Source: Flavipsychrobacter sp.
Lineage (GTDB): Bacteria > Bacteroidota > Bacteroidia > Chitinophagales > Chitinophagaceae
Direction: 5' to 3'
Length of the DNA: 64,000 nucleotides
Assembly (NCBI GenBank): GCA_041392855.1
Contig: JAWKLD010000001.1
Span: 2,280,001 to 2,344,000, forward strand
Part shown: piece after piece, positions 54,475 to 61,965 of the stretch
How positions within the stretch are numbered: position 1 is the stretch's first letter
Layout of the letters: the number at the start of each line of letters is the position of its first letter
Notes under the pieces: generated by a model
What the model was told of the DNA's origin: nothing
Seen by the model: the letters and a program-made list of their open reading frames with translations, nothing else
Database searches by the model: none
Translations under genes and position numbers: made by a program

Positions 54475-54951
54475 ATGAAAGAGCTAACACATATAGATGA
54501 ACAAGGACGTGCCAATATGGTAGACGTGAGCGAAAAAGCAATAACCAAAAGAACTGCAAGAGCTCGTAGCATAGTGGTAATGCCTGAAAAAGTAATTGAA
54601 AAAATAGCTAATGGAGATATACATACCAAGAAAGGCCCAGTATTTCAAACGGCTATATTAGCAGGTATAATGGGTGCTAAGAAGACTGGAGAACTCATCC
54701 CTCTTTGTCATCCTCTTGGTTTAGATAACTGCAATTTAGACATATCAATAAATGAAAATAAAGAAGTAGTTATAGATTGTACTGCAACTATTACTGCTAA
54801 AACAGGTATTGAAATGGAAGCATTAACAGGGGCCTCTATTGCTGCGCTAACCATCTATGATATGTGCAAAGCTATGAGTCATGACATTGTGATAAAGGAA
54901 ACTAAATTGATGGAGAAAACGGGAGGTAAAAATGACTTCAAAAGGGATTAA
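54475..54951 (+). CDS. moaC: Cyclic pyranopterin monophosphate synthase MoaC
   Basis: The 158-residue protein has THIDEQGRANMVDVSEKA, the active-site LIPLCHPLGLDN, and GIEMEALTGASIAALTIYDM. It turns the MoaA product into cPMP. The last 20 bases overlap mobA. Confidence 0.96.
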   Translation: MKELTHIDEQGRANMVDVSEKAITKRTARARSIVVMPEKVIEKIANGDIHTKKGPVFQTAILAGIMGAKKTGELIPLCHPLGLDNCNLDISINENKEVVIDCTATITAKTGIEMEALTGASIAALTIYDMCKAMSHDIVIKETKLMEKTGGKNDFKRD

Positions 54952-55540
54952 ACTAAATGGGCTAGTACTTGCTGGTGGTAAAAGCACTCGTATGGGGCAA
55001 GATAAAAGCCGCATCAACTGGCATGGCAAAGAACAGGTATATCATATAGCTGACCTATTGCAACACTACTGTAATGAAGTATATATTTCTTGCAGAGCAG
55101 AGCAGAAAGACTCATTTAATAGCAATTACAATACACTACCTGATAATATTGAGGGAGCAGGACCAACGACAGGCATCCTTACTGCACTTAATAAAAACAA
55201 TGATACTGCTTGGCTGGTAGTTGCTTGCGATTTACCTTTGATAGACAAGCCAACGATAGAGCAACTTATTAATAATAGAGACACTAATAAAGTAGCTACT
55301 ACGTTTAAAAGTCCACACGATGGCTTGCCCGAGTCATTAATAACCATATGGGAACCTAAAAGCCTATCCGTTCTTTTATCTTTTAAAGAAAAAGGGTATA
55401 ACTGTCCAAGAAAAGCTTTAATTAATAGTGACACTCTTATCATAGAGCCAAACAATCCTGAAGCATTAATTAATGCAAATACACCTGAGGAAGCAGAACA
55501 AGTACGTGCAATCATTACTAGCTTAAAATCTGTTTCATGA
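54932..55540 (+). CDS. mobA: Molybdenum cofactor guanylyltransferase MobA
   Basis: The 202-residue protein has the nucleotide-binding motif LAGGKSTRMGQDKSRI and the metal site VVACDLPLIDKPT. It attaches GMP to the cofactor. An unusually good Shine-Dalgarno, GGGAGGT at 54921-54927, lies inside moaC just before the ATG at 54932, which supports this start. Confidence 0.92.
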   Translation: MTSKGIKLNGLVLAGGKSTRMGQDKSRINWHGKEQVYHIADLLQHYCNEVYISCRAEQKDSFNSNYNTLPDNIEGAGPTTGILTALNKNNDTAWLVVACDLPLIDKPTIEQLINNRDTNKVATTFKSPHDGLPESLITIWEPKSLSVLLSFKEKGYNCPRKALINSDTLIIEPNNPEALINANTPEEAEQVRAIITSLKSVS

Positions 55541-56574
55541 GCGACTGGATGAGATACAGCTGCCAAATAGCACTACCTGGTTTTGATGATGAAGCTCAGC
55601 AAAAGCTATCTCAGGCAAAAGTTTTGATTGTAGGAATGGGAGGGCTTGGCTGCCCAGTAGCTCAATACTTAGTATCGTCTGGCATAGGTACTATCGGCTT
55701 TGCAGATTATGATGTGGTATCTATAAAAAACTTACACCGTCAAATACTATATACCCCTGCTGATGAGGGAGAAAAAAAGATAGTTGCTGCTTCCAAATGG
55801 TTGCGCTCACAAAACCCTGATATAGTAATCAACGAACATGACCTAACAGTAAGTCCTGAAAATGTTGTATCGCTTATCGCACTCTACGATATTGTTGTAG
55901 ACTGTACAGATAATTTTGAAACACGCTATCTACTCAACGATGCTTGTGTGCTTGTTGAAAAGCCGTTGGTTTACGGGGCAATTTATCAATATGAAGGACA
56001 AGTAGCTGTTTGGAATACCAAAAACCAAGATGGTGGTAGAAGCCCTAACTATAGAGACCTTTACCCTAATGTAAATGCTGCAGCAGTACCCAACTGTGCC
56101 GATGGTGGTGTTATACCTACAATTGCAGGTATTATAGGATGTATGCAAGCCAATGAAGTGATAAAGCTAATTACCAAAACGGGTAATGTATTAGCAGGGA
56201 AAGTTTTGGTTTTTGATGCGCAAACTATGAATAGCAGAGTAATAAAAATGGGTAGCCAAACAAAAACAAACATTACTACACTACCTAAGCAAGCCTCTGT
56301 TCTAGAAATAGTTAGGAATGATTTAGAGAAATTGGATGGCTACTTATTAATAGACGTGAGAACTACTGAAGAACGGTTCGCGTTTAATATAGGCGGCATG
56401 CACCTTCCACTACAAGAAATAGACAGGCACATAGGCAGCTTCAACCACAAAACTTTAGTCTTCTATTGCGCCTCGGGCAAAAGGAGCAAGCAAGCCGCGC
56501 AAATAGCGAAGAAACACCACCCAGATCTATTGGTTTATTCACTTACTGATGGCACTAACGACTGGCAACACTAA
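55537..56574 (+). CDS. moeB: MoeB/ThiF-type adenylyltransferase with C-terminal rhodanese domain
   Basis: The 345-residue protein has the E1-like domain (VGMGGLGCPVAQYLVSSGIG, NLHRQILYTPADEG, VDCTDNFETRYLLND). The rhodanese domain covers about 250-345, with the catalytic Cys in FYCASGKRSKQAA. It activates the MoaD C-terminal Gly-Gly and may also supply sulfur, as MOCS3 does. The first zinc CxxC of classic MoeB (PCYRCLYP) reads PNYRDLYP here, so that zinc site is lost. The stop overlaps the convergent moaE stop. Confidence 0.92.
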   Translation: MSDWMRYSCQIALPGFDDEAQQKLSQAKVLIVGMGGLGCPVAQYLVSSGIGTIGFADYDVVSIKNLHRQILYTPADEGEKKIVAASKWLRSQNPDIVINEHDLTVSPENVVSLIALYDIVVDCTDNFETRYLLNDACVLVEKPLVYGAIYQYEGQVAVWNTKNQDGGRSPNYRDLYPNVNAAAVPNCADGGVIPTIAGIIGCMQANEVIKLITKTGNVLAGKVLVFDAQTMNSRVIKMGSQTKTNITTLPKQASVLEIVRNDLEKLDGYLLIDVRTTEERFAFNIGGMHLPLQEIDRHIGSFNHKTLVFYCASGKRSKQAAQIAKKHHPDLLVYSLTDGTNDWQH

Positions 56575-56987
56575 GGGTGAGCTGCTACCCAAACCTCTCC
56601 ATCTTCAAATACCTCTTTCTTCCATATCGGCACAGTCTCTTTCAAAGTATCAATTGTATACCTACATGCGGCAAAGGCAGCATCTCTATGTGCCGCAGAC
56701 ACTGCAATCACTACAGCCACTTCACCTATTTGTAATACTCCTGTACGATGATGAATAACTATTTTATGAACAGGCCATTTCTCCTTTACAGCATCAGCTA
56801 TCTTATCCAGCTCTTTTATAGCCATACGCTCATAGGCTTCAAACTCAAGTTTTTGCACCTTTTTGCCTTTTGTAGCGTCTCTAACCGTACCTATGAAAAT
56901 ATTAACACCACCACTCTCTGATGTTTGCACATACGCTGTGCAATAATTAATGTCTAGTGGCTTTGCTGAAATCTTTATTTCTTTCAT
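56571..56987 (-). CDS. moaE: Molybdopterin synthase catalytic subunit MoaE
   Basis: The 138-residue protein has FIGTVRDATKGKKV, HHRTGVLQIGEVAVV, SAAHRDAAFAAC and VPIWKKEVFEDGEVW with the catalytic Lys. With MoaD it adds the dithiolene sulfurs to cPMP. One-base overlap with moaD. Confidence 0.95.
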   Translation of the reverse strand: MKEIKISAKPLDINYCTAYVQTSESGGVNIFIGTVRDATKGKKVQKLEFEAYERMAIKELDKIADAVKEKWPVHKIVIHHRTGVLQIGEVAVVIAVSAAHRDAAFAACRYTIDTLKETVPIWKKEVFEDGEVWVAAHP

Positions 56988-57229
56988 TATCCTCCGCTTA
57001 CTGGTGGTATTAATGCTATCTCATCATTTATGGTAATAGAAAGACTATCATCTGCATATTCGTCATTTACCGCTACCATATAAGAGGCCAACTCTTTTAG
57101 TTGTGGGTACTGTTGCTCTAAGGTTGCTTTTAATTTCTTTACGCTTCCTTCACCTTCTATATCTATAGAAATCTCACTACCTCCAAAAATATCTTTGGCA
57201 ATACCAAAGGCTAATATTGTTACTTCCAT
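56987..57229 (-). CDS. moaD: Molybdopterin synthase sulfur carrier MoaD
   Basis: The 80-residue ubiquitin-like protein ends in the required Gly-Gly (IPPVSGG). ILAFGIAKDIFGGSE and LKATLEQQYPQL are family typical. It lies one base after the TSUP gene stop region and overlaps moaE by one base. Confidence 0.93.
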   Translation of the reverse strand: MEVTILAFGIAKDIFGGSEISIDIEGEGSVKKLKATLEQQYPQLKELASYMVAVNDEYADDSLSITINDEIALIPPVSGG

Positions 57230-57230
57230 T

Positions 57231-57977
57231 TTATAATGGCCAATGCTTTAATAAAATATTGATACCTGCAGCAAATACAACAACTGCCGTAACTCTCTTT
57301 ACCACCAAAGGGTTAAACTTAATAGCACCAAATCTGGCTCCTATTTGCCCACCCAAAAATACAGATAATACTAAAACCATTATTCTTGTATAATTCACAT
57401 CATTGGGCAATTGTGTTAGCTGCCCGGCAATACCGGCTATCGAGTTTACTAATATAAAGAAGCTTGCTGTAGCGGCTACCTTCTTGGGCGTATCCCATTT
57501 ACTCAAGTTAAGTATGGGTGAAAGGAAAATACCACCTCCTATACCCACCATACCAGACAAAAAACCTATCGCCCCTCCAATAGTCACATTCTTTACACTT
57601 TTATCATTTTTGCTGATAACTTCTGTTTGTTTTTTCTTCACCCAAAGTAATAGGGCGGCTACAACTAAACTACAACCCAACAACACAAAAAAGGTAGTCT
57701 GACTTATGCGCAACATAGCACCTATATAAGCTAATGGCACGCTTGTAAGCACTATGGGTAATACTTTTTTAAAATCTATCAACCCATTCTTCCAGTACAC
57801 CAGCACACTTCCTGAAACCACCACCACGTTACAGATCAACGCCAATAATCTTAACTCTTTAAAAGGCAATGCATATAGAGACAATAATGCAATATAACTA
57901 GACCCTCCGCCAAAACCAACCGAAGAATATATCATAGCAACGGCAAAAAAGAAGAAACACAGCTCCCAATGCATCAT
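57231..57977 (-). CDS. TSUP family transporter (TauE/SafE)
   Basis: The 248-residue polytopic protein has about eight membrane helices and the two family repeats with GFGGGSSYIALLSLY near the N-terminus and GMVGIGGGIFLSPIL in the second half. TSUP proteins carry sulfite, sulfonates or similar anions. It is co-transcribed with moaD and moaE, which hints at export of sulfite from, or sulfur supply to, a molybdoenzyme system; this is inference. Confidence 0.9.
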   Translation of the reverse strand: MMHWELCFFFFAVAMIYSSVGFGGGSSYIALLSLYALPFKELRLLALICNVVVVSGSVLVYWKNGLIDFKKVLPIVLTSVPLAYIGAMLRISQTTFFVLLGCSLVVAALLLWVKKKQTEVISKNDKSVKNVTIGGAIGFLSGMVGIGGGIFLSPILNLSKWDTPKKVAATASFFILVNSIAGIAGQLTQLPNDVNYTRIMVLVLSVFLGGQIGARFGAIKFNPLVVKRVTAVVVFAAGINILLKHWPL

Positions 57978-58026
57978 GGTGCAATAATACAGAAATACTC
58001 TACTGTGTAATAATGAGAAGAGGGAA

Positions 58027-58731
58027 TTAATGACAGCACTTTGCTTTCACTGCATTTTGCTCTACAGTTACTTTAGGGCTTATGTATGGAATACCCAAGT
58101 TCATACCTCTTAGCATAAACAAGCAGCCAAAAGCGATCATTACTACAGGTACAAATTTTCTTGCAGACCCAAAGTTAAAAAACTTAGCTCTGTCTTTTAT
58201 TACCGTAAGCGCTACTAACATTGGCGCTGTACCTAATCCAAAAACATACATGAATGCTATCGCTTGTGTTACATCGGGTACTACCATAGTTGCCGATAGT
58301 GCCATGTATACTAAACCGCATGGCAATAGCCCATTCAGCATACCAGTAATGAATAATGTAGACACTTTAGGGTTACCCATGAAACTGCCTAGGTATTTTC
58401 TCACAAAACCCGTCCATGGCAATGTGATTGTAAACTTATTGCTAGGGAAGAAAGAAAACAGCCCTGCTATAATAAGCATAGCACCCATGGTGATCGACAC
58501 ATATTGCTGTACTTGGGGATTAAATAACGATTTGAAAGAATGCAATACTGCTGCTAATACTGCATAAACAGAAATACGCCCCAAATGATATAAACCAATG
58601 CCTAACGCTTTCTTAAAACCGCTCAACCGTTGAAATGGCATAACCCATATTATGGGACCGCACATACCTGCACAGTGCAGGCTGCCTGTCAGCCCCATTA
58701 ATATAGCTATTGTCAACGTGTAAGTGCTCAT
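58027..58731 (-). CDS. DsbD_2/TauE-like membrane protein of the cbb3 operon
   Basis: The 234-residue protein has six or so membrane helices and starts TGSLHCAGMCGPIIW, with the Cys pair in CAGMC, typical of the membrane proteins (UreH/DsbD_2-like) next to ccoGH. The C-terminus ends in a Cys/His cluster, KCCH. A role in copper delivery or haem/thiol handling for the oxidase is inferred from position, 4 bases after ccoH. Confidence 0.85.
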   Translation of the reverse strand: MSTYTLTIAILMGLTGSLHCAGMCGPIIWVMPFQRLSGFKKALGIGLYHLGRISVYAVLAAVLHSFKSLFNPQVQQYVSITMGAMLIIAGLFSFFPSNKFTITLPWTGFVRKYLGSFMGNPKVSTLFITGMLNGLLPCGLVYMALSATMVVPDVTQAIAFMYVFGLGTAPMLVALTVIKDRAKFFNFGSARKFVPVVMIAFGCLFMLRGMNLGIPYISPKVTVEQNAVKAKCCH

Positions 58732-58735
58732 TTGT

Positions 58736-59179
58736 TTAGTTTAAGGTCACTTCACTTTCTTGATAATATCTTTTGCCATCTACCTCCCAGTCTACTTTTA
58801 CTACATATCGTGTATTTACTAGCTGCTCTCTGGAAACAGACACTAAAGGATTACTATTGTTAAATTCTACCTTATGATCCCAAAGCTTATTGATCGGAGA
58901 ATAGAAATAAACATTGCCAGACTTCATTGCTGTCACCATCTCTTCAGGAAAATCAATATAAACTTCATGCTCTTCTGCTCTAATAGCTAAAGGGCTAGAT
59001 AATGTAGCTTGGTTTTTGCTAGCATCTATAAGCTCTTGGTATACCAACTCCTGCTGGTAATAATCATCAGCCACTAAACTTGAATCTTGCTTCATACTAC
59101 CTATAACAAGAGCAATTATCAGAGCCATAAAACTTCCGTATAGTATTGCTATCCTTGCTCCCCAGTTTAACTTTTTCAT
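58736..59179 (-). CDS. ccoH: FixH/CcoH cbb3 oxidase assembly protein
   Basis: The 147-residue protein has one membrane helix (residues 8-28, ARIAILYGSFMALIIALVI) and the FixH signature VADDYYQQELVYQELIDA. The periplasmic part is beta-rich. It is needed for stable assembly of cbb3 oxidase. It lies 5 bases after ccoG. Confidence 0.9.
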   Translation of the reverse strand: MKKLNWGARIAILYGSFMALIIALVIGSMKQDSSLVADDYYQQELVYQELIDASKNQATLSSPLAIRAEEHEVYIDFPEEMVTAMKSGNVYFYSPINKLWDHKVEFNNSNPLVSVSREQLVNTRYVVKVDWEVDGKRYYQESEVTLN

Positions 59180-59184
59180 AGCTG

Positions 59185-60588
59185 TTATTTTTTATTGAAT
59201 GGTCCTAAAAAGTTAGTCTCAATTGTTTTTATCTTCTTACCATCTTCATATACTCCTATCTTCAAAATTGTTTTCCTTTTCTTGATTTTATCCTCATCTA
59301 TAAAAATGAACAAACTACCGGTTGCGTGTTCTTCTTTACTAATCTTCAACTCTTGGCTACCTACATATTTTATTTCTCCCTCAAAGTCCTCAGGCCTTAA
59401 CTCTAGTATCTTATCCGCATAAGTTTTATTCACTATTTTATAGTTGTATAAATTACTTATTTGATCATTAGGTTGTTTTTGAAAAAGCTGACCCGAAGAA
59501 CGAAGTACAGCTACATCAACATTAGTCCGACTCATAAGCAGGAATGTCAATACCCCTAACAAGACTACCATTACTGCGGTATAAGCTTTCATTCTTCCTG
59601 TGAATCTTGTAGGCTTATTTTCAGAAATATTACTTTCCGAAGCATAGCGTATTAGTCCTTTAGGTAGCCCTACACTTTCCATAATACTATCACAAGCATC
59701 GATACAAGCTGTACAATTCACACACTCTAACTGGGTACCATTACGTATATCTATACCTGTAGGGCATACTCTCACACACTGATTACAATCGATACAGTCA
59801 CCTATTGTACGTTCTTCATTTTTCTTAAACCTACCTCTTTCTTCCCCTCTTACGTGGTCGTAAGTAACGATTATAGAGTCTCTATCTAAAAGAACCCCTT
59901 GCATCCTTCCGTATGGACATACTACTGTACATACTTGCTCTCTAAACCAAGTATAAACAAAGAAGAATATAGTGGTAAATATGAGTAACGCTATAAAGCC
60001 ACCTAAATTTTCACTAATAGGGGATGATATCACAATTCTCAGCTCATCTATACCAATTATGTAAGCAAGGAAAGTATTGGCAATTAAGAAGCTGATCGTC
60101 CAAAACACGATCCACTTCATCGACTTCTTGAATATCTTATCCTTATTCCATTTTTGCTGTGCTAGCCTTTTTTGTTCATTCGCGGTTCCCTCTATCCAGT
60201 ATTCTACTTTTCTGAATACCATTTCCATAAATATGGTTTGCGGACAAACCCAACCACAAAACACACGACCAAAGACCACCGTAAATAAGGCTATGAACAC
60301 GATAAATAATATCATGCTCAAGCCAAATATGAAAAAGTCTTGCGGCCAAAATATTTGACCGAATATGATAAACTTTCTTTCTAGGATGTTTAACAAGAAC
60401 AATGGTCGGCCGTTTACCTTCACAAAGGGCAAACCGAAAAAGACAATTAAATATAGAACAGACAACCAAGTTCTAGCATTATAATACCACCCCTTAGGTT
60501 TTTGTGGAAAAACCCATACTCTCTTTCCCTGCTTATCTACAGTGGCTACCTTGTCTCTAAAAGCCGACTGGTCTACATTCTTGCTCAT
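59185..60588 (-). CDS. ccoG: CcoG (FixG/RdxA) cupric reductase for cbb3 assembly
   Basis: The 467-residue membrane protein has five or so helices and two [4Fe-4S] sites, CIDCNQCVRVCPTG and CVNCTACIDACDS. The quinone-like motif VFCGWVCPQTIFMEMVFR and REQVCTVVCPYGRMQG are also present. It reduces Cu(II) for the oxidase copper site. The C-terminal periplasmic domain is Ig-like. It lies 12 bases after ccoP. Confidence 0.95.
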   Translation of the reverse strand: MSKNVDQSAFRDKVATVDKQGKRVWVFPQKPKGWYYNARTWLSVLYLIVFFGLPFVKVNGRPLFLLNILERKFIIFGQIFWPQDFFIFGLSMILFIVFIALFTVVFGRVFCGWVCPQTIFMEMVFRKVEYWIEGTANEQKRLAQQKWNKDKIFKKSMKWIVFWTISFLIANTFLAYIIGIDELRIVISSPISENLGGFIALLIFTTIFFFVYTWFREQVCTVVCPYGRMQGVLLDRDSIIVTYDHVRGEERGRFKKNEERTIGDCIDCNQCVRVCPTGIDIRNGTQLECVNCTACIDACDSIMESVGLPKGLIRYASESNISENKPTRFTGRMKAYTAVMVVLLGVLTFLLMSRTNVDVAVLRSSGQLFQKQPNDQISNLYNYKIVNKTYADKILELRPEDFEGEIKYVGSQELKISKEEHATGSLFIFIDEDKIKKRKTILKIGVYEDGKKIKTIETNFLGPFNKK

Positions 60589-60600
60589 GTTCTCTTTATA

Positions 60601-61758
60601 TTATTCTGCTACTTCAGTAGCTGCTTCACTAGTACTATCTGCTGCCGCAGCCTCTTCCACATATAATTCACCCTGAGGATCTTTTGGCGCTGCAGGAGTG
60701 GTACCCTGAAGAGATTTTACATAACTGGCTATTTGCGCAATCTGCTTTGGAGAATACGTGTTCTGCCAGCTCTGCATACCCTTATCTTTCCACCCATATT
60801 TAATGCTCTTAAATATATCTTTCAGACTACCACCGTGCAACCAATATTTATCAGTGAGGTTTGGCCCGATAGAATTACCACCACCATCTGCAGCGTGGCA
60901 AGCAACGCAAGTAGTTGAGAACATCTCAGCACCCGAAGCAATACCTGCAGCATCTAACATAACTACAGAATTCTCATCTACATTATCAGCTGCACTAGCT
61001 AAATACTTTGCTATCTCTTTATTAGCTTTTTCTACCGACTGCACATACTCTTGCTGTTGGTTAAGACCATTACCTCCTGCATGATAATACCATATATATA
61101 TCACACCTACTACAATGGTCAAATAAAAGCCGTACTTCCACCAAGGCGGCAGACTGTTGTCCAACTCCTGTATGCCATCATAATCATGATCAAGTAGAAT
61201 GTCTTCTTCCTGCTCAATAGCAACTGCAGCATTAAATCTATCCCAGAATGGCACCTTCTTTACAATTTTTTGTGCCGCCGCAGCCATTTCAGGCTTTTTG
61301 CTTATCACACGTACCATTACTTTTATCATAAAAATTAGAGATACGATTGTCACTAATTCTAAAATGATAATAGTAGCAAGTGCATAAAATTCATCCTTCA
61401 ACATACCATTGATGTATGGAGATGATTGTGATGCGGTAGATGCAGCCTCTTGTGCAATTACACTGCTACTCAATAAGCTTGCACCTAGCAATACTAATAA
61501 TGCTTTTGCTGTTGTGCTACTTCTTTTCTCACGCATTTTATCACGATACACAAAGCTTAGTTGTCTCAATGTATTCCCTAATATTAGAATAGCGAATAGC
61601 AACACTATTATTAAGCTTACTAAACCAATAAGCATAACATTTACTTTTTCGCCACCTTGCGCGGCACCCTCTGCAGCTATAGACAACACGGGTGTCAATA
61701 GCACTAATAGCATTGGTGTGATTATATTTTTAAAATATTTGAACATGTCTCTATTCAT
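60601..61758 (-). CDS. ccoP: CcoP-type cytochrome c subunit with a single haem site
   Basis: The 385-residue protein has N-terminal membrane helices (three within residues 1-160), the CcoP N-domain (DNSLPPWWKYGFYLTIVVGV, about residues 205-224) and one haem c motif, CVACHAADGGGNSIGPNLTD, with its Met ligand likely in GMQSW. Classic CcoP has two haems. An Ala/Glu-rich tail follows. A second ATG at 61746 is an alternative start. It lies 7 bases after ccoQ. Confidence 0.92.
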   Translation of the reverse strand: MNRDMFKYFKNIITPMLLVLLTPVLSIAAEGAAQGGEKVNVMLIGLVSLIIVLLFAILILGNTLRQLSFVYRDKMREKRSSTTAKALLVLLGASLLSSSVIAQEAASTASQSSPYINGMLKDEFYALATIIILELVTIVSLIFMIKVMVRVISKKPEMAAAAQKIVKKVPFWDRFNAAVAIEQEEDILLDHDYDGIQELDNSLPPWWKYGFYLTIVVGVIYIWYYHAGGNGLNQQQEYVQSVEKANKEIAKYLASAADNVDENSVVMLDAAGIASGAEMFSTTCVACHAADGGGNSIGPNLTDKYWLHGGSLKDIFKSIKYGWKDKGMQSWQNTYSPKQIAQIASYVKSLQGTTPAAPKDPQGELYVEEAAAADSTSEAATEVAE

Positions 61759-61765
61759 TTATTTA

Positions 61766-61936
61766 TTAATCATTGTTGTTGCTTAATGGTAAATTTTTCA
61801 CCTCATCTATATAGCTTTTGCTTACACGCATTGCCCATAAAAACAACCCAGTAAAGAAAGCAAAGAAGATGATCAGCGATATAAGAGGGTAGATATCTAC
61901 TCCTGTTATCGTTTCTAAATAATGCCTAAACTTCAT
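61766..61936 (-). CDS. ccoQ: CcoQ-like small subunit of cbb3 oxidase
   Basis: A 56-residue protein starting at the ATG 61936 (MKFRHYLETITGVDIYPL). It has one membrane helix (residues 16-36, PLISLIIFFAFFTGLFLWAM) and a short polar tail (RVSKSYIDEVKNLPL). Position between ccoNO and ccoP, 29 and 7 bases away, matches ccoQ/fixQ. Confidence 0.85.
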   Translation of the reverse strand: MKFRHYLETITGVDIYPLISLIIFFAFFTGLFLWAMRVSKSYIDEVKNLPLSNNND

Positions 61937-61965
61937 TTCTTTTATCTTTTAAATAGATGAGTTAA

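Noticed and set aside
57978..58026. Terminator between the cbb3 and TSUP-moaDE operons
   Set aside because: Only an ACAG/CTGT stem of 4 bp with a 10-base loop; too weak to call.
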